Source: Lucifuga dentata
Taxonomy: Eukaryota > Chordata > Actinopteri > Ophidiiformes > Bythitidae
Assembly: GCA_014773175.1 (NCBI GenBank)
Contig: VXCM01005143.1
Coordinates: 39,038 to 103,037, forward strand
DNA: 64,000 nucleotides
Reading direction: 5' to 3'
Shown here: positions 22,750 through 34,849 of the stretch, piece by piece
Numbering within the stretch: the stretch's first letter is position 1
Layout of the letters: every line of letters starts with the position of its first letter
Made by a program: the position numbers and the translations under genes
Notes under the pieces: model-generated
Told to the model about the DNA's origin: nothing
Seen by the model: the letters and a program-made list of their open reading frames with translations, nothing else
Databases searched by the model: none

Positions 22750-24912
22750 AGTAATTACATGCAAACCAGGGCTTGTTAACATGTAAAAGCTCTAGTATGC
22801 TTCAAAAGATGTACAACAAAACGATTAAAGGACAGCGAACTTGTCCAAAACTGCCTCATGCAGTTTAGCAACTCCATGCCAGTAGGGGACGCAGCATGCT
22901 TACAAGTCTCCTTTTACTACCGGATGCTGGAAAAGAGCCTAATAATGGACAGAGAGAGTTATCAGTGGCTAGAGTTTTAACAATAAAAAGAAGGCAGAGA
23001 AGACAACAGATGGTACATTTATCCCAATCAGACAAGAAAAAACATGGAAAAGTTATTCATTTGATAATTCCAGAGTTTAGGAACGAAATAGTGGATGAGC
23101 AAAACAAAAGCTGACTCTGCCGCCGTGCCTCTCAGCATGACTCAACCAGCCAAGTCATATTTGGACCAATCACGGCCAAAATGAAATATGAGAAACGGGA
23201 AAACTTTGCACAAAGAAACACCCAAAACCCAGAATAAGTGTGTCTTTAGCCTTTTTGTCCTTAAAGTTCTACTTCCTGTGAAGTATTCTGAGCTTTCAGA
23301 CGATCAGCTTGGAGGTTTTGGGCAGCGGAAAAGTAATTAAATTTGTTCTACCTGAAAATTCAGTTCAGCCATCCATGACATGTGTGGTCTGTGTATTCCA
23401 TTTTTACCTTCCTTCATTTCATCCCTTCATTCTTTTTTTTTTGTGTGTATTTATTAATGCAGTGAACACTGGGTGGGCTGCTTGAACAAAGGCCTTTAAG
23501 ACTGAAAAAGAAAAAGGAGAAAAGATAGACTGATAGGAAGAAAAAGAGACATGGAGAGGGAGAGGGAGAGAGAGAGAGAGAGAGAACAGTGGTCTTGTTT
23601 TCATTAGTGTGGCATCATCTAAGGCTGTTAATTAACCCCCTAAGGCCCTCTGCATGGAGATCAGAGGAAAAGGGGGAAACGGGGAGGAGAAGAGGGCAGG
23701 AGGAAAGGATTCGGTGGGTGGAAGTGGAGGTGTGTGCGTGTGCATTTATGTGTGTACTAGGGTGGTGGTTAAAGAGGAGGTGGAGAGAAGATGCACAATC
23801 ACCGTGCTGCCACAAACATGTTTTCAACCGACCCGACTCCTCCCTCAGCCACTATCTTATCTGTCCACACACACACACACACACACACACACTGAAGACA
23901 AAGGNCCCTCAGCCACTATCTTATCTGTCCACACACACACACACACACACACACACTGAAGACAAAGGAGAAATTTCCCACCTGCATTTCCTGCCTTTTG
24001 CTCTTTTTATTTGTCTTTTTCTTTTCTATCTCTTTTGTCATCTCATGTGCATTTTTTCCACTTTCATTTTACAATATTTTAATCTCAAGCAGCACAATAT
24101 GTCCATTACAAATGACTGATAATATCAAATAATCCCATTCGTAACAATTTAGTTTGTCAGAACTTGTTGCTTTTTTTTTTTTTTTTNTTTTTTTTTTTTT
24201 TTGTCTCGTGTAATTTATTATCAGTTTTCTTTTGGTAAAATGAATTATTTTAATGAAGTAAATAACAGTGAAGAGTGACAGGAAAGGACTTTTAGGGTTG
24301 GTTACTGCATTGAAGTTGTAACATACCCAAACTGTGCTTATATTGCACAATTTGGTGCCATGTGTGAAAAATATCTTCACCACATTGTTGGAAAAGCGTC
24401 TTCTCACCTGCGTCTGTGAGAGGAGCTATCTTAAGAAGCCAACAGATGGCAAAGCTGGCATCACATGGCATTTAAGAAATGCTGCTTTTGGTTGAATGCC
24501 AAACGCTTTTGTTGGTTTTATGTGTGTATCAGTGTGTGTTTTCATGTCTGGCTATATGACTGGGTTTGTATATATGCATTGTGTATGTGCATATAGCCAT
24601 GATGCTTCCATGTTTGCGTAGATGTGCATGCATCTGTCTGCAGCATGTAAATGTGTGAGGAACATTTTTGTATTACAGTATGCACCATCTGTGTGTGTTT
24701 GTGTGTCTGTTTGACTCTAAAGAACATAAAAAGGCAAGAAGAGGGAGGAAGTGTGTGTGTGTTAGCGAAAAAGAGATCATTATCTCATCTGTGTTTAAGG
24801 TTTTGGATTCCTGCCCCACACCAACTACATATGACTTTTACACACACGCACACGTACTGTGTATAACCTGGGTAATAAAAACCAACTGGATTAAGGAAAT
24901 TCACCTCCCTCC
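22750..24912. other. No gene seen
   Basis: Unique sequence with a (GA)n run at 23568-23585, the CA join at 23905 and a poly-T join at 24187. Confidence 0.55.
23842..23968. repeat. (CA)n with join duplication
   Basis: CCCTCAGCCACTATC...(CA)n...GACAAAGG occurs twice, 63 bp each, either side of the N at 23905; only one copy is likely real. Confidence 0.9.
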
Positions 24913-25501
24913 TTAAAGGACCATACCGGCATTTTGCAATTTTGAGCCTAATATATTCAATTTTCATACAGGTAACATTACTAACAATCATTTCCCAAAG
25001 CATACTACTGGAACAGTGAATTAAAAATGTTTTTCCTACTTTCCAGACCTCCACTGGTTTCAGTTAATTCTCTATTAAAATCAACTTGTTGATACTTGAA
25101 ATATTCTTGGGATAGGTAATCCATCATCAACCAACAAGACGTGTATTCAGGTTTTTTTTTTTTTAGAAGTTATGTAATTTTAGCATTTAAGCTCAATAAA
25201 AAGCGTGGAGTGAATGTATGCCTCCACCGGGGAATATAGTCCCAAAAGAAGACCTGCGTTTATGGAAAAATTTAAAGGACCGTGACTTCATAAGGCTGTG
25301 TAACTATTAGCAGGAGAAACATGGATTTTTAAGGTGGGTGTATCACTTGAATATTTGATTTTGAAAGATTACGAGATTCTGCAAAATATCAGAAAAGCTG
25401 AAATACAGTTTTATCCTTTGGGAAATGGTTGTCAGTAATGTAACGTATGAAAATTGGATATATTGCCTCAAACATGCAAAATGGGTGGTATGGTCCTTTA
25501 A
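24913..25501 (+). mobile_element. AGGACCATACC-family element, full copy
   Basis: A 589-bp copy from TTAAAGGACCATACCGGC to GGTATGGTCCTTTAA, used here as the + orientation (interior TTTAAGCTCAATAAAAAGCG). Landmarks are CATACTACTGGAACAG, CCTCCACTGGTTTCAG, AACAAGACGTGTATTCAGG and TAAGGCTGTGTAACTATTAG. Confidence 0.8.
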
Positions 25502-26104
25502 CTATATATGGAAACTAAGAAAGAAAGTATAAAAGACAGAGAGAGAGAGAGAAGGCATTGAGATAGAGCCACACAGAAGGTGTGAGCAATTAATTGTGCT
25601 AAACCATCTGTCCAGTCAGCTGCATGCATGCATGCGAGGCTCCCAGATTACTCAGCAAACTGCAGCAACAAGCTTACACACATCCATCCAACAAAGCATC
25701 ACAGATTGACTGAAAATGAAAAATGACACTGCTGATATCGTATTTCCTGGACATTACAAAAGAGAACTTTCTACCCTTAGTCCTTTAGTGTAACCCCACA
25801 CTACAAGAAAACGCTTCAGTGAAATACACAGTCATCTTCGTTTTTTGTTCTGTTTGTTTGTAATTTACTGGCAGCTGTGCAGCTCGCGTTCCCCCAAAAG
25901 CGGCGGAGCTATCCTTTATGTCTGCTGGTGGTAAGCTGGGATAAGAGGACAAAGTGGTCCTATGTGAAGCATGAGCCTGCTGATAATGGCATCCTGCAGC
26001 ATATATTTACAAATTTAGATGAATAATGCTCAGTTTTCTGTTGTAAGGAGCGATATCCTGGAATTGAGCAGTCAGATTTAAATCATTATGGTTTTGCAGG
26101 ACAT

Positions 26105-26290
26105 CTAGGGATGTGCTGGTTTAGAACTCGAAATTTTCCAACCTCCTACTTGTAAAAATGCATTGGAACATCACTTGAAGTCGGAACTCCGACTTGAAAA
26201 CTCGGACCAAATTTATCTACTCTGACTTCACGAGTATGACGTCACTAAACATGGCAGCGCCTGTGGAAGCGAGCTTTATGAATGTAAATG
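26105..26290. repeat. Fragment of a dispersed repeat (TCGGAACTCCGACTT / ATGACGTCACTAAACATGGC)
   Basis: The section contains GAAGTCGGAACTCCGACTTGAAAACTCGG, TTCACGAGTATGACGTCAC and TAAACATGGCAGCGCC, typical of a palindrome-containing fish repeat. The boundaries are unclear. Confidence 0.4.
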
Positions 26291-26445
26291 ATCAACTAAC
26301 AGCAGAATAAAGTATTTTTTCTTGCATGACACTGAAATAAAAAGGTCGAAATATATCGCCAAGTTATCTATCTACAGTATAATAACTGCGATTGATATGT
26401 GTGAATAATTTCAGAACATTTACTTCTCTGCATTAATGTTTAATA

Positions 26446-26772
26446 CCGGCAGTCCCCGACTTACGAACGTCTGACTTACGAACAATCCGTAATTACGAAC
26501 CGACCGCCATAAAGCCTATTAAATTAAGAATTCGAGTTACATACAGTGATTCTTAGTGCGCCGTCAAAATGTCAAAACATTGCACGTCGTCAGCGGTTCA
26601 GCGGTATTATTATGTTTAAGATGTTTTAGTATATCTGGAAGGGTTTTTATGCATAGAAAGGTAAAATATATACGCTAGATACGCACCTTACATAACTCTT
26701 CTGACTTATGTACAAATCTGACTTAAAGACAGCCGTAGGAACGGAACTCGTTCGTAACCCGGGGCCTGCCTG
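26446..26772. mobile_element. Pogo/Tigger-like MITE, TA target duplication
   Basis: CCGGCAGTCCCCGACTTACGAACG at the left and CGTTCGTAACCCGGGGCCTGCCTG at the right are imperfect inverted repeats, flanked by TA on both sides. The CAG...TCCCCGACTTACGAA ends and TA duplication fit the pogo/Tigger group of Tc1/mariner. A single unit GTAAAATATATACGCTAGATACGCACCTTA lies inside, the same unit that is amplified in the 50.8-kb copy. Confidence 0.72.
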
Positions 26773-27039
26773 TACTGTGATTAATATCATTGTAAAACAA
26801 CACAGCCAAACAGTCTTGTAGTATAACTTTACTTTCATTAGCATTTATTACCTAACAAGCTGAGGTGGCTAGCTTAGCTCGTGACACGTATTGCAGCATG
26901 ACCTCTCAGTTACGAGTCAAACTGTTTTCCCTTCATTTTGGCAAAACACATAAAGAGATAAAAATTGGAGAAATTTGTGCTTGGCTGTTTATTATACTGA
27001 ATACTTCACAGATGTGGCCAGACTTTAGGTTTGTGTGTT

Positions 27040-27250
27040 TATTGATTTTTTTTTAACCCCCCGCCACAAATAAATACACAAACATTTCATCAAACAAGCT
27101 GAAGGGAATTTATCCTTTTTTACATTCCCTCTAATGAATTAACAGCATTCCCCTCAGCGAGCTGCGTGTTGATAGAAAATTGGCCTGAAGTTTGGGGAAT
27201 AGTGATTTGGTCGGTTTCCTGACTTAGCTAGAGAAAACCAACACGCAAAT
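27040..27250. promoter_or_regulatory. Conserved-noncoding-like block
   Basis: Unique text such as CTCTAATGAATTAACAGC, GCTGCGTGTTGATAGAAAATTGG and AATAGTGATTTGGTCGG without repeat landmarks. Confidence 0.22.
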
Positions 27251-27599
27251 AACACCAGGGGAGGCACTTAAGGAGAGGAGAGGAGTGAGGGGAGGTGGGG
27301 TGGAGGAGAAGGAGCTCTTTCAGCATCAAAGCCAGCTAAAACATCCCCACCAGGGAGCAGGTCCCATGTTAAATACTGAACCAGATTATTAATTGCTGTA
27401 CCAGTAGGACCTGTTAATAAGAAGCTAAAAATAGCACAAAAAGACTTCTGTCTTCATCTCTCACTCTGTTTGGCCTTTTTTTTCCCCATTTTTTTCTGCT
27501 TCNAAAAAGACTTCTGTCTTCATCTCTCACTCTGTTTGGCCTTTTTTTTCCCCATTTTTTTCTGCTTCTTTTTCTGTTCTGTTACTCTTTTTGCTTAAA

Positions 27600-28440
27600 G
27601 TTTTCTGTCCTCACTCGCTCATTTGCTCACTCATCCATTCATCTGCTGCTTCTCAGTCACCAACACTCATTTCTGTAATTATTCTCATTTCTTTACTCAC
27701 TTCTGTAACACTTTCTCCTTTTTTTCACTCACTCATATTTCGGTAACCCATTCTCATTCCTTCATTGACTCATTCACTCACTCATCTGCTGACTTAGTCA
27801 CCAACTCTCTTATTTCTGTAGCTAATTTCATTCCTTCATTCGCTCACTCACTTTCCTGCTTAGTCATTTCCTATCACCCCTTCACTCACATTTTCTATCA
27901 CTCATTCATTCCTTCCCTCCCCTGCTTTCACCCCTCCCCTCACGCACTCACTCCCTTCCTTTCACCCACTCACATTTTCTGTCACTCACTCACTCATTCC
28001 CTCCCTCTGTCCCTCCCTTTCACCCCTTCATCCATTTTCAATCACTCATTCACTCCCTCCCTCACTTTCACCCCTTCACTCACTATCACTCCCTCCCTCC
28101 CTTTCACCCACTCACTCACATTTTCTGTCACTCACTCATTCACTCCCTTTCACCCTTTGGGTTATTTACTCACTCATTTCCTTTCACTCCTTCCCTTATT
28201 TATTCATTTGCTCACACATTTTCTCATTCACTCTCATTTGCTCACCAATTCATCTATACAAACTGCTCCATTTGCTTAGCTACTCACTCACTCATATTTT
28301 CTCTCACTCTTTTACTAAATTTCTCACTATTTGAGGTCATATGTTATCTCACTCATTCTTTACTCTTATTTGTTTATTCACTTATTCATATGAGTATTTG
28401 CTTGTTCACTCACCCAGTCATTTGTATTAGTTCCAGTTTA
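27600..28440. repeat. Degenerate CACT/CATT/CCTT tetranucleotide tract
   Basis: More than 800 bp are dominated by CTCACTCATTCACTCCCTCCCTTTCACCC-like text. It reads as an open frame of 218 codons (Ser/Thr/His/Phe/Leu-rich) from 27623, but the composition and irregular 4-base periodicity show a decayed microsatellite and not a protein. Confidence 0.85.
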
Positions 28441-28494
28441 TCCATTATGTGAAGGAGTACAAATCAGTTTGTCTAAATGAAAACAGCCCAGGCC

Positions 28495-28525
<31 letters not shown>

Positions 28526-29649
28526 AGGAAAGACACCCAGCCTCGCCTTATTTTTCCTCAGCTAGAGTCCCTGCTGAACTGAGGGAGGCACAATCTGCTG
28601 CTGACCTGTCACTGTAGACAGATAATGGATGCCCAGTTGCATGTGTCCATGTGTGTGTGTGTGTGTATGTGTGTAGGCCCATCTGGGGGGGGGGGGGGGG
28701 GGNGAAAAATGGAGGGCGGTGGGGGTTGATAGATATGCTGGCCACCTGCTTCTCACTCACATTCTGACACAAAGTGCATCGGCTGCTCCACTGCATTAAT
28801 CATCATGAACTTCCTGTGACCTCAGCACACGGCCATAATGGTTTAAAGTTATGAAAACACGAGAAACACAGCGAGAGATGGCAGGCACACTGCCACACAC
28901 ATAAGATTTTGCTCCAGTTGTCGTGGACTGGCCAAGAGTTCCGACAAAAAGAGGGAGAATGCACACGTGGTCAAAACTAAAGACTTTTTAAGTTAAGTCA
29001 TATTGGTGAGGCGGACATCGCTGAAAAGCTCCTCTAAGACCAGAGGAGCAACAACAACCAGTAATGTAGAAAAGTGCACGGATGTGTGAAAAGTAGTGTG
29101 ATGGTGAATGCTGAGCAGCAAAGAAACCAAACCAAGAGTTCATGATGAGACAAACAGAGAACCTGAGCAGAGCACCTTAAATACTGATCTCAGCCTGACT
29201 GAACCCAGGTGAAGCTCCTCCAGGTAACAACCACCACCAAAACCGAGCAGACCAGGAAGCAAACCGAGCAGAGTGGGCGGGGTCATCACACAATGCTGGG
29301 ATTATGAAAATTCCTTATTGTGCATTCTTTATTTATTGATAAGATAAGATAAGCTTTATTAATCCCACACTGGGGAAATTTACTTGTTACAGCAGCTTTA
29401 GATTCAGAGTACAGGGAAACAAGTGATAAAAATATAAACATATAAAGTAGAGAAAATACAATATAAAGGATATATGAAAAAATATAAATACACTGTGCAT
29501 CAGTGAAGTACAAAAAAAAACTGAATTAAATTGATTAAATTAATTAAAATCTGAGTCAGATTACTTTTCAGTTTTCTGAGAATTCCCTTTGAAAGGCGCC
29601 TGGCTACACAGGACAGGTCTACAGCTTAAACAGCAGGGTTACCACAAGG
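28441..29649. other. No gene seen; microsatellites
   Basis: (GT)n at 28494-28523 and 28652-28675, and a poly-G join at 28703. From 29337 GATAAGATAAGCTTTATTAATCCCACACTGGGGAAATT is a block common in fish repeats. Confidence 0.5.
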
Positions 29650-30030
29650 ACATGCTCAAACATAAAATCATATTTTAGTTTTCCTATTATTTTTCAAATC
29701 CCCAGATTTTTCAAAATCAAACATTCAGGTGACCTTAAAATTAAATGTTTTGCCTTCTAAGACAAGGTCATTTTAATGTCTCGGTAAAAGTCATCTTCTG
29801 CTGGGACTATATTTCCTGGCGGATACATAAGTCTTCTGTGCAGTGCCGTGTTGGATCAGTTAAATAAAGTTAGTACAAAAAAAAAAAAAAAACCCNAAAA
29901 AAAAAAAAAAAAAAACCCTAATGAACATGTTGTTTGCTGTGATAGATTATTTATCTCAAACTTGTTAAAGTCTCTACAAGTTGATTTAACGGAGTCTTTC
30001 CTTCGTACAGCTCTATGCAGCACATAACGG
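29650..30030 (-). mobile_element. Diverged relative of the AGGACCATACC family
   Basis: The blocks CATATTTTAGTTTTCC, TTTTTCAAAATCAAACATTCAGG, GGGACTATATTTCCTGGCGG, GTGTTGGATCAGTTAAATAAAG and AAGTCTCTACAAGTTGATTT occur in the same order in the copy at 34.85-35.37 kb. The termini are eroded. An N join lies at 29896. Confidence 0.55.
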
Positions 30031-30039
30031 CTTAGAGTT

Positions 30040-31690
30040 ATTCTGTTCATATATACTCCACTATAAGCCCAGTGTTTTTAACCATATTTCACAATGCAAA
30101 TCGGGGGTCGGCAGATCGAAATTTCCAGGCGTGGAAATACTACTAATTACCAATACCCATGGAAAATAGTTTAAATCATACCTTAGAAAGAGATATTTCC
30201 TGACTAAACTTCTTATTAAGCGCATTTTGCGGAGGCCAGTAAGGCTAACCAGCTGCTGAAATAAATCTCACAACGGGCAGCGGTACCGTTATTTACCTCA
30301 CCTCATGTTTTGATTTTGAAAATAAATAATCCACGAAAAGAACAAGAGCGCGATGTTATCATTCTGGTGTGAGTCAGGAAAAGACGTCCCGTTAACGTGG
30401 TGAAGTTTTAAAACAGTCGCCACAGCCGGTAATGTCCAGCACATAGACGGACCCGCATCGCCTCCGGTACAGGATAATTACTGAAAACACGTAACGGGTG
30501 AGATTCTTAAAAAAAAACAAACAAAAAACAAAACTCACCATAATTACACAGCTAAATATGCTAAATAAGCGCCGTGATAATTACAGCTCATTTGTAAAGC
30601 TTCCCTTACCTTCATCAAAGCATCGTTGAACTGTTCGGTGATTCAGAAGAGGAAGAGGAGTCCGGAAAACTCCTCACAACCTCAGCTAATGTTAGCTGCA
30701 TAACCAGTGGCTTCCGGTACAGAAAAACACAGGAAGGTAATCTGCTAAACAAATAAACTGATGGAACAACTTTGGAGGTCGGCTTATATGCGGGTTTCTG
30801 TAAAAACCTAATGTTGCAGTTGTTGTTGTTGTTGTTGNTTTGGAGGTCGGCTTATATGCGGGTTTCTGTAAAAACCTAATGTTGCAGTTGTTGTTGTTGT
30901 TGTTCTTCTTACCATCCATATTGTTGCATTAACGGCCTCTACTGTATCTTTCCTCCATAAATTATTTCCAGACTTCATGTAGTAGTGAGTGAAACAGATT
31001 TCTCCTAAACTCCTTTTTCTACCTTCTAGATTCTGTCAGTTATTTCTGCATCCTTTAAAACTTTTATCACTCCTTTACATCCTAAAATTGTCAGTAAATC
31101 TTTCATACTCTATTTTATTAGCCTTACAGTATCCTTTAAGGAATTCCCTTTGTCTCCTATAACTATACATTGAAATAAGACATATTTAATTGTCTCCATG
31201 ATTTGACAGATTTCACACTTTCCTGTTGGATGTTTTCTTTTAATGACAATGTTCCATTTAACCTGGTATGACCTATTTGCATCCTTGTTAATATTCCCTC
31301 TTCTTTCCTGCTAAAACTTAATATTTTTTCTCTCTCTACCTTTGAATGTATAGAATACAGATGTCTTCCTTTTCCATTACTGTCCCAGCTTTTCTTAATC
31401 CATTTCACTATTACTGACTTTATTTCACATCTGTTTAATGGTATTTCAAATTGAATATCACTATTTTGAATGCCTCTTTAGCTAGTTTATCCACCTTTTC
31501 ATTTCCTTTGACTCCTCTGTGTGCTGGAACCCGTAAGAATCTTACCTAAATACCAGTGTTATTTAGTCTGAAGCATAGTTTCTATCAATATACTTTGTCC
31601 TGTACTACTTGAGTAGCTTTCTATACTTATCAAAACTGAACTTGAATCTGAGCATATTGGGGGTCGGCCTATAGTCGAGTATATACGGTA
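30040..31690. mobile_element. Possible DNA transposon with TATACTCxxCTATAAGCC ends, disrupted
   Basis: The left edge reads ATATATACTCCACTATAAGCC and the right edge, reverse-complemented, TACCGTATATACTCGACTATAGGCCGACCCCC. Related 'GTCGGCTTATATGCGGG' blocks lie inside at 30.78 kb, and a LINE fragment occupies 30.88-31.66 kb. This fits a DNA element interrupted by the LINE, but the ends are diverged and no target duplication is clear. Confidence 0.35.
30880..31660 (-). mobile_element. Degenerate RNase H-bearing LINE (I/Nimb-like), 3' part
   Basis: Read on the minus strand, about 31660-31565 gives DSSSVLISIESYSSS and about 31546-31473 gives RVPAHRGVKGNEKVDKLAKE. Both are RNase H signatures of the type 'VPGHxGIxGNExADxLAKEA'. 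From 31408 follows KKWDSNGKGRHLYSIHS-type sequence, SRKEEGILTRMQIGHTRLNG and a CEICQ...HVLFQC-like remnant split by frameshifts. This order (RNase H, then the 'TRMRIGHTRLN' and zinc-knuckle-like tail) is typical of fish LINEs of the I/Nimb group. An (AAC)n tail at about 30880-30905 marks the 3' end. Stops and frameshifts make it a dead fragment. The N at 30838 duplicates 67 bp next to the tail. Confidence 0.72.
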
Positions 31691-32029
31691 GATACGCTCC
31701 CCATGGTTGTTGTGCACAGTTGTTGTGAAAGTGCTAAAAGCATAAGTGGCAGGTTCCACGTGGACGGACGGCGCCGAAACAGACCGGGTTCACGTCCTCC
31801 TCCGTGTCCACATCTCAAAGGACATACCGGCAAAAGTGCCTGTTTGAGCCCAGTGCAGAGGATCAACAAAGGATATTTTATATAATTACAAAGTTGAGTT
31901 GTAAGTATTTATAGATTATTGTTGACATTGATATTTTATTTTTAATCATATTTGTTTTATTATATATTCTTTTTTTTTTTGCTGGCAGAGGATTGTAAAA
32001 TCCTGTACCAGAAAATTTTCAATAAATTT

Positions 32030-32176
32030 CAATGAAATACATACAATCCTCATACATGTTACATTACTGACAACCAATTCCCAAAATATACTACTTGAGT
32101 GGTAAATTTCAGAATTGTTTTTCCTACCTTCCAGACTTCCATTGGTTTCAGTTCATTACAGTAGCTATTAAAATCG
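32030..32176 (+). repeat. Fragment of an AGGACCATACC-family relative
   Basis: CATACATGTTACATTACTGACAACCAATTCCC, ATACTACTTGAGTGG, TTTTTCCTACCTTCCAGAC and TTCCATTGGTTTCAGTTCATTACAG match the left third of the family. It is followed directly by the GGGAACGTAGG repeat at 32178. Confidence 0.55.
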
Positions 32177-32177
32177 G

Positions 32178-32331
32178 GAGCGTATCTGTGTTCCCAGGCT
32201 GCTATGTTCCCCAGTTCGATGTTGTGTGTTACAAGTGTGTGTTAACAGACTAACCTTAAACCATTATGTGCTGTATTGTGCTATAAAATCTGGGGAACGT
32301 AGGACCCTGGGAACGTAGGAATGACCTCAGA
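32178..32331. repeat. GGGAACGTAGG repeat, copy 2
   Basis: GGAGCGTATCTGTGTTCCCAGG, TGTTCCCCAGTTCG, GTGTGTTAACAGACTAACC and GGGGAACGTAGGACCCTGGG follow the order of the copy at 0.76-0.95 kb. It lacks the telomere-like run of copy 1. Confidence 0.6.
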
Positions 32332-33180
32332 CCATGAACTTCAACGGTGGCCTTCTGCTAGCTCTGCAGGACGAAGACCTTCTTAAACCCCAACAGACAC
32401 AAACCCAGCAGAAACAGAAGTAGTTTCCCGTCACCAACACCCAGAGGCAGTGAAAACAGAGCTGATTAATAAAGGAGAAAAACTGATATTACGTGCATTA
32501 GCTGCAAGACAGAAATGTTTGCCATTATTTATTGTTTTTCTCTAGCAGCTAAACTCTGCTGCCTGTAGCTGCTGTCAGTGTGCCTTTAAGCAAGACATTT
32601 AACCGACCACCTTGGTGATACACTTCCATTCCAGTAATTTAATGCCAGTTTTGATATGATGATATTGCTCGTTGGCAGTCTTTTTTTAAATAGTGCGCTA
32701 ATGCATCAGAAGTAATGCGGTAAAGATTTATTGATGTCATAATGCGACATGGAGCATCTTTAAATAAAAAGAAAGGCAGAGCCACGCATGCCTATCATGT
32801 GTTGCTTCTGCTTACTGGTAGCAGGAGGAAGTGAGGTGTGTGTGTGTGTGTGTGTGTCACGCTGCCTTGCTGGACAGGCAGACCAGGTGCTCCTCAAGGA
32901 CTCGCAGCCAATTTGTGCAAAACAGGAGGAGAGGAGTGGATAAATAAAAAGATTGTATTGTGTGTGAAAATGTGTGTGTGCGTGCATGAGATCATGAGTG
33001 TCTGTGTCTGCGTGTCTCCTCACCCATACGTGTGCACACTATCGCTCGTGCACAGTTGAGCTCATCACTAAAACTAGAACAGAAACTCTCAGATGCTTCC
33101 GTGCCGCAATGCATGCTGGGATTTCTTTATTCTGTCTGAAGTTTGCAGCTGGTCTTGGGATGAATGAAGCCACGTTTTGT

Positions 33181-33519
33181 CCATCCATCCATTTTCTGTA
33201 CCCGTTTGTCCCGTTAAGGGTCACAGGGGGCTGGAGCCTATCCCAGCTGTCATTGGGTGAGAGGCAGGGTTCACCTGGACAGGTCACCAGCCAATCACAA
33301 GCTGACTCATAGAGACAGACAAACTCATTCACACCTACAGCCAATTACAGTTTCTAATTCACCTGACCTGCATGCTTTGGAGGCGGGAGGAAGTTGGAGC
33401 ACCCAGAGGGAACCCACCAGACACGGGAAGAACATGCTAACTCCACACAGAAAGGACCCGGTTGGACTCGAACCCGGGACCTTCTTGCTGTGAGGTAACA
33501 GAGCTAACCGTGCCGCCCC
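33181..33519 (-). mobile_element. L2-like fish repeat with (ATCC)n end
   Basis: CCATCCATCCATTTTCTGTACCC, GGTCACAGGGGGCTGGAGCC, TATCCCAGCTGTC, the 'AGGTCACCAGCCAATCAC' block, GGGAGGAAGTTGGAGCACCC, AACATGCTAACTCCACAC and ACCTTCTTGCTGTGAGG are the successive landmarks of a very common fish interspersed repeat, usually classed as a LINE2-related 3' end. The ATCC run is the 3' tail, so the insertion is on the minus strand. It has no coding capacity. The GACTCGAACCCGGGACC block looks like a tRNA arm but no cloverleaf is present. Confidence 0.78.
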
Positions 33520-33999
33520 GAAGCCACGCAGATAAATTTAGCGTTTGACAAAATCTCTCTTTTTCACAGAGCTCAGCTTGTAAACGCAATCAGGACTTGA
33601 TGATTTTTAGCGTTTTCTGATCGTGATCCTGCGTATTTGTAAAGACTAATCTAACGCAGCGTTATCTACGCAGCTTTGGATCAGTTTCAACACATAACTT
33701 TTTAAAACCCTTCCCAGCAGAGCTGTTATTTACTCCCTCTCATAATCTCTCCCCTTCCCCCTCTTCTTTATCTCCTTTTCTCTTTACTCTTGTTCTTCTC
33801 CTTCATTTCCTCCTCTTCTCTCCTTCCTTCTTTTTCTCCCTTTCTTTCCTCACTGGGGAAGCCTATTTGTCCACTTTAAGTGAAATCACTCAATTCTTTG
33901 AGGAAGAGACTTTAGAGACCATTGGTAACCGAGAGAGAGAGAGGGAAAATGAAAGTGTGTATGTGTGTGTGAGAGAGAGTCCACCTTCCAAATAAGTTC

Positions 34000-34110
34000 C
34001 ATTAATCATGGGCCAGAGTCTAATGTAACTAATATTTTACAATTAGAGGAGACAAGATGGAGCTAGGGGCCATCTATCTCCCTTACACCACATGATCATC
34101 GATTCATAAG
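34000..34110. promoter_or_regulatory. Conserved-noncoding-like block
   Basis: TTCCATTAATCATGGGCC, GTCTAATGTAACTAATATT and ACAATTAGAGGAGACAAGATGG are dense in homeodomain-like cores. Confidence 0.22.
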
Positions 34111-34152
34111 AGCTGAGAAGAGCAAGAGAAAGGGGAACATACCATACAAGCC

Positions 34153-34155
<3 letters not shown>

Positions 34156-34204
<49 letters not shown>
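34156..34204. repeat. (CA)n microsatellite
   Basis: About 44 bases of uninterrupted CA, then TATACACAC. Confidence 0.95.
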
Positions 34205-34208
<4 letters not shown>

Positions 34209-34265
34209 TTATACATTTACCTAGAAACTGAAGGATGCATTAGAATAAGGGAACGTGGTGTCACT

Positions 34266-34845
34266 TTAAAGGACCATACCAGCCATTATGCATGTTTGAG
34301 CCTAATACGTTTAATTTTCATACATGTTACTGACAATCATTTCCTAAAGGATAAAACCGTATTTCAGCTTTCCTGATATTTTGCTAAATCTCTTAATCTT
34401 TCAAATCAAATATTCAAGTGATACACCCACCTTAAAAATCCATGTTTCTCCTGCTAATAGTTACTCAGCCTTATGAAGTCATGGTCCTTTAAATTTTTCC
34501 ATAAACACAGGTCTTCTTTTGGGACTATATTCCCTGGTGGAGGCATACATTCACTCCACACTTTTTATTGAGCTTAAACACTAAAATTACATAACTTCTA
34601 AAAAAACCTGAATACACGTCTTGTTGGTGATGATGGATTACCTATCCCAAGAACGTTTCAAGTATCAACAAGTTGATTTTAATAGCAGAATGAACTGAAA
34701 ACAATGGAGGTCTGGAAGGTAGGAAAGACATTTTTAATTCACTGTTCCAGTAGTATGCTTTGGAAATGATTGTCAGTAATGTTACATGTATGAAAATTGA
34801 ACATATTAGGCTCAAACATGCAAAATGGGTGGTATGGTCCTTTAA
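34266..34845 (-). mobile_element. AGGACCATACC-family element, full copy
   Basis: A 580-bp copy bounded by TTAAAGGACCATACC and GGTATGGTCCTTTAA, in the same orientation as the 11.3-kb copy and visually very similar to it. It abuts a more diverged relative immediately to its right. Confidence 0.8.
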
Positions 34846-34849
34846 CTGC

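Noticed and set aside
23589..24119. 176-codon + frame
   Set aside because: It crosses a (CA)n tract and an N with a 63-bp join duplication, and has no coding character.
27623..28279. Open frame of 218 codons, + strand
   Set aside because: It is made of CACT/CATT/CCTT microsatellite text; composition is Ser/Thr/His/Phe/Leu only and shows no domain.
33455..33490. tRNA-like GACTCGAACCCGGGACC
   Set aside because: It is part of the L2-like repeat; no acceptor stem, D arm or anticodon arm can be formed.
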